DNA of 6,973 nt from Rhodobacteraceae bacterium UBA6796 (lineage in GTDB: Bacteria > Pseudomonadota > Alphaproteobacteria > Rhodobacterales > Rhodobacteraceae), in NCBI GenBank assembly GCA_002452815.1, contig DKFM01000010.1, positions 1-6,973 of the forward strand, written 5' to 3'. Under the pieces are notes generated by a model. The model saw only the letters and a program-made list of their open reading frames with translations, was not told the origin of the DNA and did not search any database. Made by a program: the position numbers and the translations under genes. Of the stretch, positions 1 to 6,114 are shown in pieces (position 1 is the first letter of the stretch; each line of letters starts with the position of its first letter).

Positions 1-682
1 CCGTGCGTTGTTCGATCCGTTTCTCATGCTGGCCCGCGATGATGCGGTGCACATAAATCCCCGGCAGGTGGATGTGATCGGGGTCGAGGCTGCCCACCGG
101 AACGATTTCCTCGACCTCGGCCACGCAGACCCGCCCGCAGGTGGCCGCCGGCACGTTGAAATTGCGCGCCGTCTTGCGGAAGACCAGGTTGCCCGAGGTG
201 TCGGCCTTCCAGGCCTTCACGATCGCCAGATCCATGACGAGGCCGGTTTCGAGGATATAGGTCTCGCCGCCGAAGTCCTTGTGCTCCTTGCCGTCCGCGA
301 TCACCGTGCCGACGCCGGTCTTGGTGTAGAAGCCCGGAATCCCCGCGCCGCCCGCGCGCATCCGTTCGGCCAGCGTGCCCTGCGGGTTGAATTCCAGCTC
401 CAGCTCGCCCGACAGATACTGGCGCATGAATTCCGCATTCTCGCCGACATAGGACGAGATCATCTTCTTGATCTGCCGCGTGTCCAGCAGTTTGCCCAGA
501 CCGAACCCGTCCACGCCGCAGTTGTTCGAGGCGATCGTGATGTCCTTCACGCCGCTGGCCACCAGCGCGTCGATCAGCAGTTCAGGAATGCCGCACAGCC
601 CGAACCCGCCTGCCGCCATCGTCATGCCGTCGAACAAAAGCCCATCCAGAGCCTCCGACGCCGTGCCGTAAACCTTCTTCAT
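1..682 (-). CDS. scoA: 3-oxoacid CoA-transferase subunit A (3' end outside window)
   Basis: Alpha subunit of a two-subunit succinyl-CoA:3-ketoacid CoA-transferase (ScoA/AtoD/PcaI family). With subunit B it moves CoA from succinyl-CoA to acetoacetate or a similar 3-oxoacid in the cytoplasm. The family signature is clear: start MKKVYGTASEAL, GGFGLCGIPE at about residues 25-34, ASNNCGVDGFGLG at 51-63, and PQGTLAERMRAGGAGIPGFY at about 100-119. The readable part is 227 codons and ends in EKRIEQRT; family members are about 235 residues, so only a few C-terminal residues are missing. The catalytic glutamate of this enzyme class is in subunit B, expected just beyond the left edge. The ATG at 682 gives the usual family start; an in-frame ATG at 703 would add MTMGVRV and is less likely. 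A GGGAG lies upstream. The gene follows the thiolase by 51 bp on the same strand, suggesting one operon. The exact 3-oxoacid cannot be read; a beta-ketoadipate transferase is the main alternative. Confidence 0.93.
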   Translation of the reverse strand, partial: MKKVYGTASEALDGLLFDGMTMAAGGFGLCGIPELLIDALVASGVKDITIASNNCGVDGFGLGKLLDTRQIKKMISSYVGENAEFMRQYLSGELELEFNPQGTLAERMRAGGAGIPGFYTKTGVGTVIADGKEHKDFGGETYILETGLVMDLAIVKAWKADTSGNLVFRKTARNFNVPAATCGRVCVAEVEEIVPVGSLDPDHIHLPGIYVHRIIAGQHEKRIEQRT

Positions 683-733
683 AACCCTCACTCCCATAGT
701 CATATCGCAAATGTGTGGCGAAGGGGGCGGCGA

Positions 734-1900
734 TCAGGCGCGCCCCGTCTCCAGCACGGTGGCATAGTTCGCCACCGCCGCGCCACCCATGTTGAGGACC
801 ACGCCGATCCGCGGATCGTCGATCTGGATACCGCCGGCGGTGCCGGTCAGTTGCCGATAGCCGAGCGCATGCATCGACACGCCGGTCGCCCCGACCGGAT
901 GGCCCTTGGCCTTGAGCCCGCCCGACAGGTTGACCGGGCAGCGCCCGCCGCGATGGACCGACCCATCCTGCAGCAGCGCCGCGCCCTGCCCCGCCGCGCA
1001 CAGACCCAGTGCCTCGTACATCAGCAGTTCGGCAATGGTGAAACAGTCATGCACCTCGGCAAAGCCCACGTCATCCACGGAGATGCCGGCCTGCGCATAG
1101 GCCTGCGCCACGGCGCGTTTGGGGCCCTCGAAAGCCAGCAGATCGTGGCGCGACATCGGCAGGAAATCCGATACTTGCGCGGCCGCGCGAATATGCGCGC
1201 TGCGGGCATGCGCGCCCGGATCATTGCTCAGCACCACCGCGGCGGCCCCGTCCGAGATCAGCGAGCAATCCGACAGCCGCAGCGGCGGTGCGATCAGCGG
1301 GTTCTTGTCGGACACAGCGTTGCATTGATCGAAGCTCAGATCGCGACGCATCTGCGCCAGCGGGTTGGCGAGCGCGTTGGTATGGTTCTTGGCGGCAATC
1401 CGCGCCATCGCCTCCATCGGGTCGCTGTAGCGTTCGGCATAGGCCCGCGCCGCCAGCGCAAAGACCTGCGGGAAGCTGAGCCCCGCCTCGGCCGGATCAC
1501 CCTGATAGCCCGCGCGCCCCAGCGATGCGGTGACCTCGGGCGTGGTGCGGTGGGTCATCTTTTCGACACCCACGACCAGCACGCGCCTGGCCTGCCCCGC
1601 ACGAATGGCATTCATCCCGGCATAAAGCGCCGCAGACCCCGAAGCACAGGCGTTTTCGACCCGCGTCGCGGGCTTGAAACGCAGGCCGTCATCGGCCTGA
1701 TGCACCAAAGACGAGGCGAACCCGTCATTCGACATCCCCGCGTTGAAATGGCCCAGATAGACCGCGTCGATATCGGCGCCGCTCAGCCCCGCCTCGGTCA
1801 GCGCCTCGCGCGTGGCCTCGACGATCAGGTTTTCCAGGCTGCGCGCATCGAACCGCCCAAAGGCGGTATGCCCGCTGCCCACGATGTGAATGCCGGTCAT
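734..1900 (-). CDS. SCP2-type thiolase (acetyl-CoA acetyltransferase family)
   Basis: A 388-residue thiolase of the SCP2/SCP-x-like branch, which cleaves 3-oxoacyl-CoA with CoA or runs the reverse condensation in the cytoplasm. The nucleophilic cysteine is C85 in ENACASGSAAL. The HDCF motif (H284-D285-C286) is typical of the SCP2 branch, GGLKAKGHPVGATG carries H334, and NMGG (370-373) lies near the C terminus. The second-cysteine CxG motif of classical biosynthetic thiolases is absent, as expected for this branch. Length is normal for the family. The reading frame stays open upstream to about 2005, but the ATG at 1900 is chosen because a strong AGAGGAGA lies 5-6 bases before it and the protein then starts MTGIHIVGSG, as relatives do. 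It leads the minus-strand operon with the CoA-transferase: the transferase would make a 3-oxoacyl-CoA and the thiolase would split it. Chain-length preference is unknown; SCP2-type thiolases also occur in sterol side-chain and branched ketone breakdown. Confidence 0.93.
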   Translation of the reverse strand: MTGIHIVGSGHTAFGRFDARSLENLIVEATREALTEAGLSGADIDAVYLGHFNAGMSNDGFASSLVHQADDGLRFKPATRVENACASGSAALYAGMNAIRAGQARRVLVVGVEKMTHRTTPEVTASLGRAGYQGDPAEAGLSFPQVFALAARAYAERYSDPMEAMARIAAKNHTNALANPLAQMRRDLSFDQCNAVSDKNPLIAPPLRLSDCSLISDGAAAVVLSNDPGAHARSAHIRAAAQVSDFLPMSRHDLLAFEGPKRAVAQAYAQAGISVDDVGFAEVHDCFTIAELLMYEALGLCAAGQGAALLQDGSVHRGGRCPVNLSGGLKAKGHPVGATGVSMHALGYRQLTGTAGGIQIDDPRIGVVLNMGGAAVANYATVLETGRA

Positions 1901-1925
1901 GGTGTTCTCCTCTTTGTGCCAGAAT

Positions 1926-1938
1926 GCCCGCAGCGGGC
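1926..1938. repeat. GC-rich palindrome in thiolase leader
   Basis: GCCCGC-A-GCGGGC is a perfect 6-bp inverted repeat with a one-base centre, 26 bp upstream of the thiolase start codon. It may be a protein-binding site or chance in GC-rich DNA. A centre of one base is too tight for an RNA hairpin unless inner pairs open. Confidence 0.35.
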
Positions 1939-1958
1939 GGGCCACGATATTGGGAAAA

Positions 1959-1995
1959 CTACGTATGCGTAGTCCTACGTAGTCCGATACGTATA
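1959..1995. promoter_or_regulatory. Cluster of TACGTA palindromes, putative operator
   Basis: Within 37 bp between the divergent thiolase and PAS-LuxR genes are three copies of TACGTA, at 1960-1965, 1976-1981 and 1988-1993. The second extends to the 8-bp palindrome CTACGTAG (1975-1982) and the third to ATACGTAT (1987-1994). A further half-copy, GCGTAG (1967-1972), forms with the first copy a CTACG-N4-CGTAG dyad (1959-1972). NarL/FixJ/LuxR-type helix-turn-helix proteins bind short dyads of this kind, so the adjacent PAS-LuxR protein is the natural candidate ligand. The cluster would overlap the -35 region of the regulator gene and lie upstream of the thiolase promoter, allowing control of both. 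The repeats are seen directly; their function is inferred. Confidence 0.6.
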
Positions 1996-2015
1996 GGCAG
2001 CGCATTTCCTTGCGT

Positions 2016-2021
2016 TATACT
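2016..2021 (+). promoter_or_regulatory. Putative -10 box of the PAS-LuxR gene
   Basis: TATACT matches the sigma-70 -10 consensus at five of six positions and ends 6 bp before the ATG at 2028. Transcription would then start at or next to the A of the start codon. No good -35 hexamer is visible at 17 bp; the TACGTA cluster occupies the region just upstream, as for an activator-dependent or autoregulated promoter. Confidence 0.4.
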
Positions 2022-2027
2022 TGCGCC

Positions 2028-2582
2028 ATGAGCACCGCCCCGACCCTGACCGAGCTTGGTTTCCTCGACTCGCCCATTGCGCAGGTCATCCTGGCGCATC
2101 GCCAGATTCTGCATGCCAATCGTGCGGCACAGGCGCTGTTCGGGCACCCGGCTGCGGCCCTGGAAGGGCAGTCGATGCGGCTGCTTTATCCCAGCCATGC
2201 CGATTTCAGCCTGATCGGTGCGCGGGCGATCAAGGCGTTGGCCAACCATCCGAATTACGAAGATCAGCGGTTCATGCAACTTGCCGACGGCACGATCTGC
2301 TGGATGCGGGCGCGCGGTGTCACGCTGAGCCCCGCCGATCCGTTCGCCCTGACGATCTGGGCCTTTGAGCGCGCGGCGGAACGGGTTGAACGCTCGGTCG
2401 AGCTGACCCCGCGCGAGCAGGACATCGCCCGCCATGTGGTGAACGGGCGCACCTGCAAGGAGATCGGGCTGAGCCTGGGGATCTCGCATCGCACGGTCGA
2501 GGTGCATCGCGCCCGCCTGATGAAGAAGCTCGGCGCGCGCAATACCGCGGAACTGGTGTCGAAGATCATCGTCGTGGGCTGA
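2028..2582 (+). CDS. PAS-LuxR transcriptional regulator
   Basis: A 184-residue cytoplasmic regulator with a sensory PAS domain at about residues 14-112 (core SPIAQVILAHRQILHANRAA, then ADGTICWMRARG) and a C-terminal LuxR/FixJ-type helix-turn-helix at 126-180 (LTPREQDIARHVVNG, then SHRTVEVHRARLMKKLGA as the recognition region). There is no phosphoreceiver domain, so it is not a classical two-component response regulator; the PAS domain probably senses a small molecule, redox state or cofactor directly. It is transcribed away from the thiolase/CoA-transferase operon, with a palindrome cluster in the 127-bp gap, so it likely controls that operon and itself. The ATG at 2028 is chosen over an in-frame TTG at 2010. 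Neither has a Shine-Dalgarno sequence, and a TATACT box ends 6 bp before the ATG, suggesting leaderless translation. The ligand is unknown. Confidence 0.9.
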   Translation: MSTAPTLTELGFLDSPIAQVILAHRQILHANRAAQALFGHPAAALEGQSMRLLYPSHADFSLIGARAIKALANHPNYEDQRFMQLADGTICWMRARGVTLSPADPFALTIWAFERAAERVERSVELTPREQDIARHVVNGRTCKEIGLSLGISHRTVEVHRARLMKKLGARNTAELVSKIIVVG

Positions 2583-2620
2583 GCCTACCTGAACCGCCAC
2601 GACAGGCCCTGAGGGGCGGA

Positions 2621-3508
2621 TCAGTGCCTTAGCGCGTTCACGACCGCCTTGAAGGCGGGCAGGTTCTGGTGACGGCTTGGATAATAGATGTGGTAACCCG
2701 CGAAGCGCGGCGACCAGTCATCAAGCAACAAAACCAGCTTGCCGCTCGCCAGCTGCACCGCGACCATATCTTCGGGGACATAGGCGATGCCCACCCCATC
2801 GAGTGCGGCCCCGACCATTGTCGCATCATCATTGAGCGTGAGCCGCCCCTCGACACGCACCCGCAACTCTTTGCCATCCTTTTCGAATTCCCAGGCATAA
2901 AGCCCGCCCGCCGTCACCAGCCGCCGGTTGATGCACTCATGCCCGAGCAGATCCTGCGGATGTTCCGGCCGCCCATGCACCGCCAGATAGGTCGGCGCCG
3001 CCACCGCGACGAGCCGCCAGTCGGGGCCGACACGCAGCGCGATCATGTCGTGTTCGACGCTCTCGCCCAGCCGTATCCCCGCATCGAAACCGTCCTCGAC
3101 AATGTTGCGAAACCCGCCATCGACGTTCAGTTCCAGCCTGATGTCGGGGTAATCGCGCAGCACCGGCCGCAGCTTGGGCCAGATCAGCTGTGTCAGCGCA
3201 TGATGCGAAAGCGTGATCCGGACCGAGCCCGCAGGCTTGTCGCGCAGTTCCATCAGGGCCGCGATTTCCTCCTCGATCTCGCTTACCCGGGGCGCCAGCG
3301 ACCTCCGCAACCGCTCGCCCGCCTCGGTTGTCGCGACCGAACGGGTCGTGCGTGCCAGCAGCCGTATGCCCATGCGCGTTTCCAGCCGCTTGATCCGGTG
3401 GCTCAGCGTCGATTGCACCACCCCGAGCTTCGCCGCCGCCCGGGTGAAGCTGCCCTCTTCCGCAACGGCCAGAAACCACATCAGGTCATTGAAATCGGTT
3501 TGTGACAT
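2621..3508 (-). CDS. LysR-family transcriptional regulator
   Basis: A complete 295-residue LysR-type regulator. The winged helix-turn-helix is at residues 6-65 (FLAVAEEGSFTRAAAKLGVV, then STLSHRIKRLETRMGIRLLA), followed by a linker helix and a periplasmic-binding-protein-like effector domain from about residue 90 to the end. LysR proteins usually act as tetramers and regulate a divergent neighbour; here that is the cupin-dehydrogenase pair, whose first start codon is 113 bp away. The ATG at 3508 is chosen because the conserved DNA-binding region begins about 8 residues later, as is usual, and a weak GGGGTGG precedes it. Upstream in-frame ATGs at 3523 and about 3562 lack better sites. A perfect dyad at 3525-3546 sits just upstream and could mediate autoregulation. 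The sequence resembles the large LysR group found beside short-chain dehydrogenases, aldo-keto reductases and cupins; the inducer cannot be read. Confidence 0.93.
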   Translation of the reverse strand: MSQTDFNDLMWFLAVAEEGSFTRAAAKLGVVQSTLSHRIKRLETRMGIRLLARTTRSVATTEAGERLRRSLAPRVSEIEEEIAALMELRDKPAGSVRITLSHHALTQLIWPKLRPVLRDYPDIRLELNVDGGFRNIVEDGFDAGIRLGESVEHDMIALRVGPDWRLVAVAAPTYLAVHGRPEHPQDLLGHECINRRLVTAGGLYAWEFEKDGKELRVRVEGRLTLNDDATMVGAALDGVGIAYVPEDMVAVQLASGKLVLLLDDWSPRFAGYHIYYPSRHQNLPAFKAVVNALRH

Positions 3509-3524
3509 GGCCACCCCATTCATG

Positions 3525-3546
3525 GCTTGAGTCGATAAGTTCAAGC
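3525..3546. promoter_or_regulatory. Dyad GCTTGA-N10-TCAAGC, putative LysR operator
   Basis: A perfect 6-bp inverted repeat separated by 10 bp lies 17-38 bp upstream of the lysR start codon and 76 bp before the cupin start codon. LysR proteins bind interrupted dyads in divergent promoters, and a site this close to lysR would suit autorepression. The spacing is not the textbook T-N11-A, so the assignment is tentative. Confidence 0.45.
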
Positions 3547-3583
3547 AATCTTTTGCCCACAATCAATAAGTCCCGGAAAGCCA

Positions 3584-3589
3584 TATAAC
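3584..3589 (+). promoter_or_regulatory. Possible -10 box of the cupin-dehydrogenase operon
   Basis: TATAAC, five of six matches to the -10 consensus, lies 32 bp before the cupin start codon. No convincing -35 hexamer stands 16-18 bp upstream, which would suit a promoter that needs the LysR activator. The start codon itself is preceded by GGAGG (3611-3615). Confidence 0.35.
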
Positions 3590-3621
3590 AACCACGGCAA
3601 ACCGACGAACGGAGGCAGATC

Positions 3622-4017
3622 ATGGAAATCACCCGTGCAGGCACAAATCCTTCGGTCAAGGGGCCGGATGCGTGGTTCACCGGCACCGTGCGGATCGACC
3701 CCTTGTTTCAGGCCGAAGCCCCGGGGCGCGCGGCTGGCGCGGCCGTCACCTTCGAACCCGGCGTCCGCACCGCCTGGCACACCCACCCGGCGGGGCAGAC
3801 CCTGATCGTAACGGCAGGACGCGGCCGGGTGCAGCGCGCAGGTGGCCCGGTCGAGGACATCCGGCCCGGAGACGTGGTCTGGTTTCCCGCTGGCGAGAAA
3901 CACTGGCACGGGGCCGCCCCCGATGTCGCGATGAGCCATATCGCCGTTCAGGAGGCGATCGACGGTGTCGCCGTCACCTGGATGGAGCCGGTCTGCGAGG
4001 CCGATTACCTCGGCTGA
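3622..4017 (+). CDS. Small cupin, (R)-hydroxynitrile-lyase-like
   Basis: A 131-residue single-domain cupin. Motif 1 runs from G47 to G66 with H53, H55 and Q59; glutamine replaces the usual glutamate. Motif 2 ([15 protein letters not shown], from G83) carries H94, with H96 beside it. Length, the start, the segment [13 protein letters not shown] (18-30) and the [14 protein letters not shown] region match, from memory, the manganese cupin hydroxynitrile lyase of Granulicella tundricola, whose metal ligands bear the same numbers (H53, H55, Q59, H94). That family binds Mn or Fe and in vitro splits or forms (R)-mandelonitrile; the natural role of most members is unclear. A40, V42 and Q110, positions remembered as lining the active site there, are present. 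The ATG at 3622 has GGAGG 6 bases upstream. It is the first gene after the LysR divergent promoter and precedes a dehydrogenase by 117 bp. Cytoplasmic; no signal peptide. A role in carbonyl-compound chemistry is inference. Confidence 0.88.
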   Translation: MEITRAGTNPSVKGPDAWFTGTVRIDPLFQAEAPGRAAGAAVTFEPGVRTAWHTHPAGQTLIVTAGRGRVQRAGGPVEDIRPGDVVWFPAGEKHWHGAAPDVAMSHIAVQEAIDGVAVTWMEPVCEADYLG

Positions 4018-4034
4018 GCAGGGATCAACGCCAC

Positions 4035-4068
4035 GGCGCGGGCCGATGGCAGGGGGGGCCATCGCGCC
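4035..4068 (+). repeat. Intercistronic hairpin between cupin and dehydrogenase genes
   Basis: CGATGGC (4044-4050) and GCCATCG (4058-4064) form a perfect 7-bp stem around a G-rich 7-base loop; flanking GGCG (4035-4038) and GCGCC could extend it past a bulge. There is no T-run, so it is not a classical intrinsic terminator. It may stabilise the upstream mRNA or lower downstream expression. The G-run at 4052-4058 could instead pair with the C-run at 4080-4085. Confidence 0.5.
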
Positions 4069-4134
4069 ACTGCGGACCGCCCCCCGGTCTGACGCTGATC
4101 TACTGAAACCCCTCACCCCACAAAGGAAACGGAC

Positions 4135-4875
4135 ATGAAAGACAAGGTCATCATCATTACCGGCGCATCATCGGGCATCGGTGCGGCCACCGCGAAGCTG
4201 CTTGCGGCAAAAGGGGCCAAGGTCGTTCTTGGCGCGCGGCGCGAAGACAAGCTCCAGACCCTCGCCGACGAAATCCGCGCCGCGGGCGGCGAGGCGATCT
4301 GGCAGGTGCTCGACGTCACCAGACAGGCCGACAACGACGCCATTGTGAAACTCGCCAAAGACACGTTCGGGCGCGTCGACGTGATCTTCCTCAATGCCGG
4401 CATCATGCCCAGCTCGCCGCTGTCGGCGCTGAAAACCGACGAGTGGCACGAGATGGTCGATATCAACATCAAAGGCGTGTTGAATGGCGTGGCCGCCGTG
4501 CTGCCGGAATTTACCGCGCAGAAATCGGGCCATGTGATCGCGACATCCTCGGTTGCGGGGCTCAAGGCCTATCCGGCCGCAGCGGTCTATGGCGGCACCA
4601 AATGGTTCGTGCGCAGCTTCATGGAGGTTCTGCGCATGGAATCGGCGATGGAAGGCACGAATATCCGTACCGCGACGATCTATCCGGCCGCGATCAACAC
4701 CGAACTGCTGCATACGATCAGCGACAAGGGCACCGCCGAGGGCATGGCTGAACTCTATGCCCAGGTCGGCATCACGCCGGACCGGATCGCCAATGTCGTT
4801 GCCTTCGCCATCGAACAACCGGCCGATACCAATGTGAGCGAACTGACGGTCGGACCGACCGTTCAGGCGTGGTAA
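4135..4875 (+). CDS. Classical short-chain dehydrogenase/reductase, SDR family
   Basis: A 246-residue Rossmann-fold oxidoreductase that reduces or oxidises a carbonyl/alcohol with NAD(P). The cofactor motif TGASSGIG is at residues 9-16; R35-R36 after the second strand suggest NADPH preference; D60 lies in LDVT, NAG is at 87-89, and N111-S139-Y152-K156 is the complete catalytic tetrad. It resembles the YdfG/clavulanate-dehydrogenase-like group that acts on hydroxy acids, ketones or aldehydes; the substrate cannot be read. The ATG at 4135 follows AAGGAAACGG, a good ribosome binding site. It lies 117 bp after the cupin gene on the same strand, so the two are probably one transcript under the divergent LysR regulator, with a hairpin between them that may change their ratio. 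Cytoplasmic; normal length, no damaged motif. Confidence 0.93.
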   Translation: MKDKVIIITGASSGIGAATAKLLAAKGAKVVLGARREDKLQTLADEIRAAGGEAIWQVLDVTRQADNDAIVKLAKDTFGRVDVIFLNAGIMPSSPLSALKTDEWHEMVDINIKGVLNGVAAVLPEFTAQKSGHVIATSSVAGLKAYPAAAVYGGTKWFVRSFMEVLRMESAMEGTNIRTATIYPAAINTELLHTISDKGTAEGMAELYAQVGITPDRIANVVAFAIEQPADTNVSELTVGPTVQAW

Positions 4876-4883
4876 GACTGCAG

Positions 4884-4906
4884 GCGGCGGGGCCAAGCCC
4901 CGCCGC
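4884..4906. terminator. GC-rich hairpin between convergent genes, likely bidirectional terminator
   Basis: GCGGCGGGG (4884-4892) and CCCCGCCGC (4898-4906) form a perfect 9-bp stem; C4893 and G4897 can add a tenth pair around CAA. It starts 9 bp after the dehydrogenase stop codon and lies 38 bp beyond the MFS stop codon on the opposite strand. No T-run follows on either strand, so termination would be weak or factor-assisted. Confidence 0.6.
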
Positions 4907-4944
4907 GATTGCCCAAGGACGACCTTATCCCGCGCGGCGCAGGG

Positions 4945-6111
4945 CTACAGATGTGTTTTGCGCAGGTGATACAGCCCCCAGGCACACCCGGTCGCGATCA
5001 GGGCAAGCAGCGCACTCAACCCCATCGCCGCATGCGTGCCATAGCTGTCGATGAGGGCGGCATATGTGATCGGGGCGGCAGCGGCACCAAAGAAGGAAGG
5101 GCCGATCAGGCGCCCGGCAATCACCGCATAGTCACGGACCGGGAACAGCACCAGCGGCAGGCTGCCTCGCGTGATGGTCAACAGACCGTTGCCCGCACCA
5201 TAGGCCAGCACGAAGACCACTGCGGACACCCCCGCCCCCGCGATACCGAACCCCGCCAGCATCCCCAGCGTCAGCAGCCCGGACGCAAGAAGAGCCAGCC
5301 GCCTGGGATCGAGCCAGCGCCCGAAGACGATTTCGGCAAGACGTGCCGTGGACTGCGCGATGCCGGGCAGGGCCGCGAACGAAACGGCCGCCTCGACCGA
5401 AAGGCCGCGCCCGGAAAGCAGCCCGATCAGATGCGCGGAAAGGCCAGAACTGAGAAAGGCCGTGGCGGCGACCATCGCGGCGAACAGCAGTGCCGCAAAC
5501 CGTTGCTCCGGCGCGATCCGGGCCGGCCCGGGCGGCGGGCCGGTGCGGGCCTCCGCGGCCCCGGGCGCGGCAAGCATCCGGTAAAGCGGGATCATCGTCA
5601 GGGCGATGCCGGCATAGGCCATCATGCCGTTTCGCCACCCGATCGTTTCCTGCAGCAAATGCCCGAAAGGCCAGAAGACCGTCGAGGCCAAACCTCCCAG
5701 CAAGGTGATCTGCGACAGCGCCGGGCGCGCTGCACTGCCGCCGACCTGGACCAGCGCGGCAAAGGCCGCCTCATACAGACACATCCGCATGCTGAGGCCC
5801 AGAACCAGCCAGCTTGCAAGATAGAGGGGCGCTGCGTGGGACTGGCTGAGCCCAAGACACCCGAGCGCCAGCAGGACCGAGCCCAGAGACATCACCGCGC
5901 GGCCGCCGTGGCAGTCGATCTGGCGGCCCAGCCAGCCCGAACTCAGCCCCATCGTCACAAGCGCAAGCGAGAAGCCGCCATAGGTCAGCTCGGGTGAAAA
6001 CCCGAGATCGGCGCCGATGGCGGGGCCGAAAACGCCAAGCGCATAATAGGAAAGGCCCCAGTTCACCATCTGGGTCAGGCCGATCGCGGCGACCGTGGGC
6101 CGCGTGAGCAC
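4945..6111 (-). CDS. MFS transporter, probable drug/metabolite exporter
   Basis: A 388-residue inner-membrane protein of the major facilitator superfamily with about twelve hydrophobic segments. The loop 2-3 signature (motif A) is visible as GWLGRQIDCHGGR at 59-71. A proline- and charge-rich central loop (about 181-203) separates the two six-helix halves; the second half starts near FAALLFAAMVAATAF. The start is GTG at 6111, preceded by GAGGG, with the acetyltransferase stop codon only 3 bp upstream, so translation is probably coupled and the two genes are co-transcribed. Neighbourhood suggests export of the amino-acid-like or toxic compound that the acetyltransferase modifies, or of its acetylated product. 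Substrate and direction are not readable; a nutrient importer remains possible. The gene converges on the dehydrogenase gene, separated by a hairpin. Confidence 0.9.
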   Translation of the reverse strand: MLTRPTVAAIGLTQMVNWGLSYYALGVFGPAIGADLGFSPELTYGGFSLALVTMGLSSGWLGRQIDCHGGRAVMSLGSVLLALGCLGLSQSHAAPLYLASWLVLGLSMRMCLYEAAFAALVQVGGSAARPALSQITLLGGLASTVFWPFGHLLQETIGWRNGMMAYAGIALTMIPLYRMLAAPGAAEARTGPPPGPARIAPEQRFAALLFAAMVAATAFLSSGLSAHLIGLLSGRGLSVEAAVSFAALPGIAQSTARLAEIVFGRWLDPRRLALLASGLLTLGMLAGFGIAGAGVSAVVFVLAYGAGNGLLTITRGSLPLVLFPVRDYAVIAGRLIGPSFFGAAAAPITYAALIDSYGTHAAMGLSALLALIATGCAWGLYHLRKTHL

Positions 6112-6114
6112 CGC

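Noticed and set aside
1927..1944. Sigma-54-like -24/-12 element (TGGC...CTGC, minus strand) before the thiolase
   Set aside because: The GG-N10-GC spacing fits, but the flanks are only GC-rich, the -12 part is CTGCG rather than TTGCA, and the neighbouring regulator is not a sigma-54 activator. Chance is likely.
8..1972. Plus-strand open frame of 654 codons opposite the thiolase and CoA-transferase
   Set aside because: It is antisense to two genes with unmistakable family motifs; its translation is rich in R, H, Q and P, typical of the mirror frame of GC-rich coding DNA, and shows no domain.
2583..2620. Possible terminator between the PAS-LuxR and lysR stop codons (GCCC-TGAG-GGGC)
   Set aside because: The stem is only 4 bp and no T-run follows on either strand; too weak to call.
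2669..3505. Plus-strand open frame of 278 codons opposite lysR
   Set aside because: Antisense shadow of a complete LysR regulator; no ribosome binding site or recognisable domain.
3541..4116. Minus-strand open frame of 191 codons over the cupin gene
   Set aside because: Opposite a cupin with all metal ligands and a good GGAGG site; its translation has no family character.
4168..4896. Minus-strand open frame of 242 codons opposite the SDR gene
   Set aside because: Antisense shadow; the plus strand has the full SDR motif set, and this frame would run into the terminator hairpin.
4909..5997. Plus-strand open frame of 362 codons opposite the MFS gene
   Set aside because: Low-complexity R/Q/G/P-rich translation without motifs; the opposite strand encodes a clear twelve-helix transporter.
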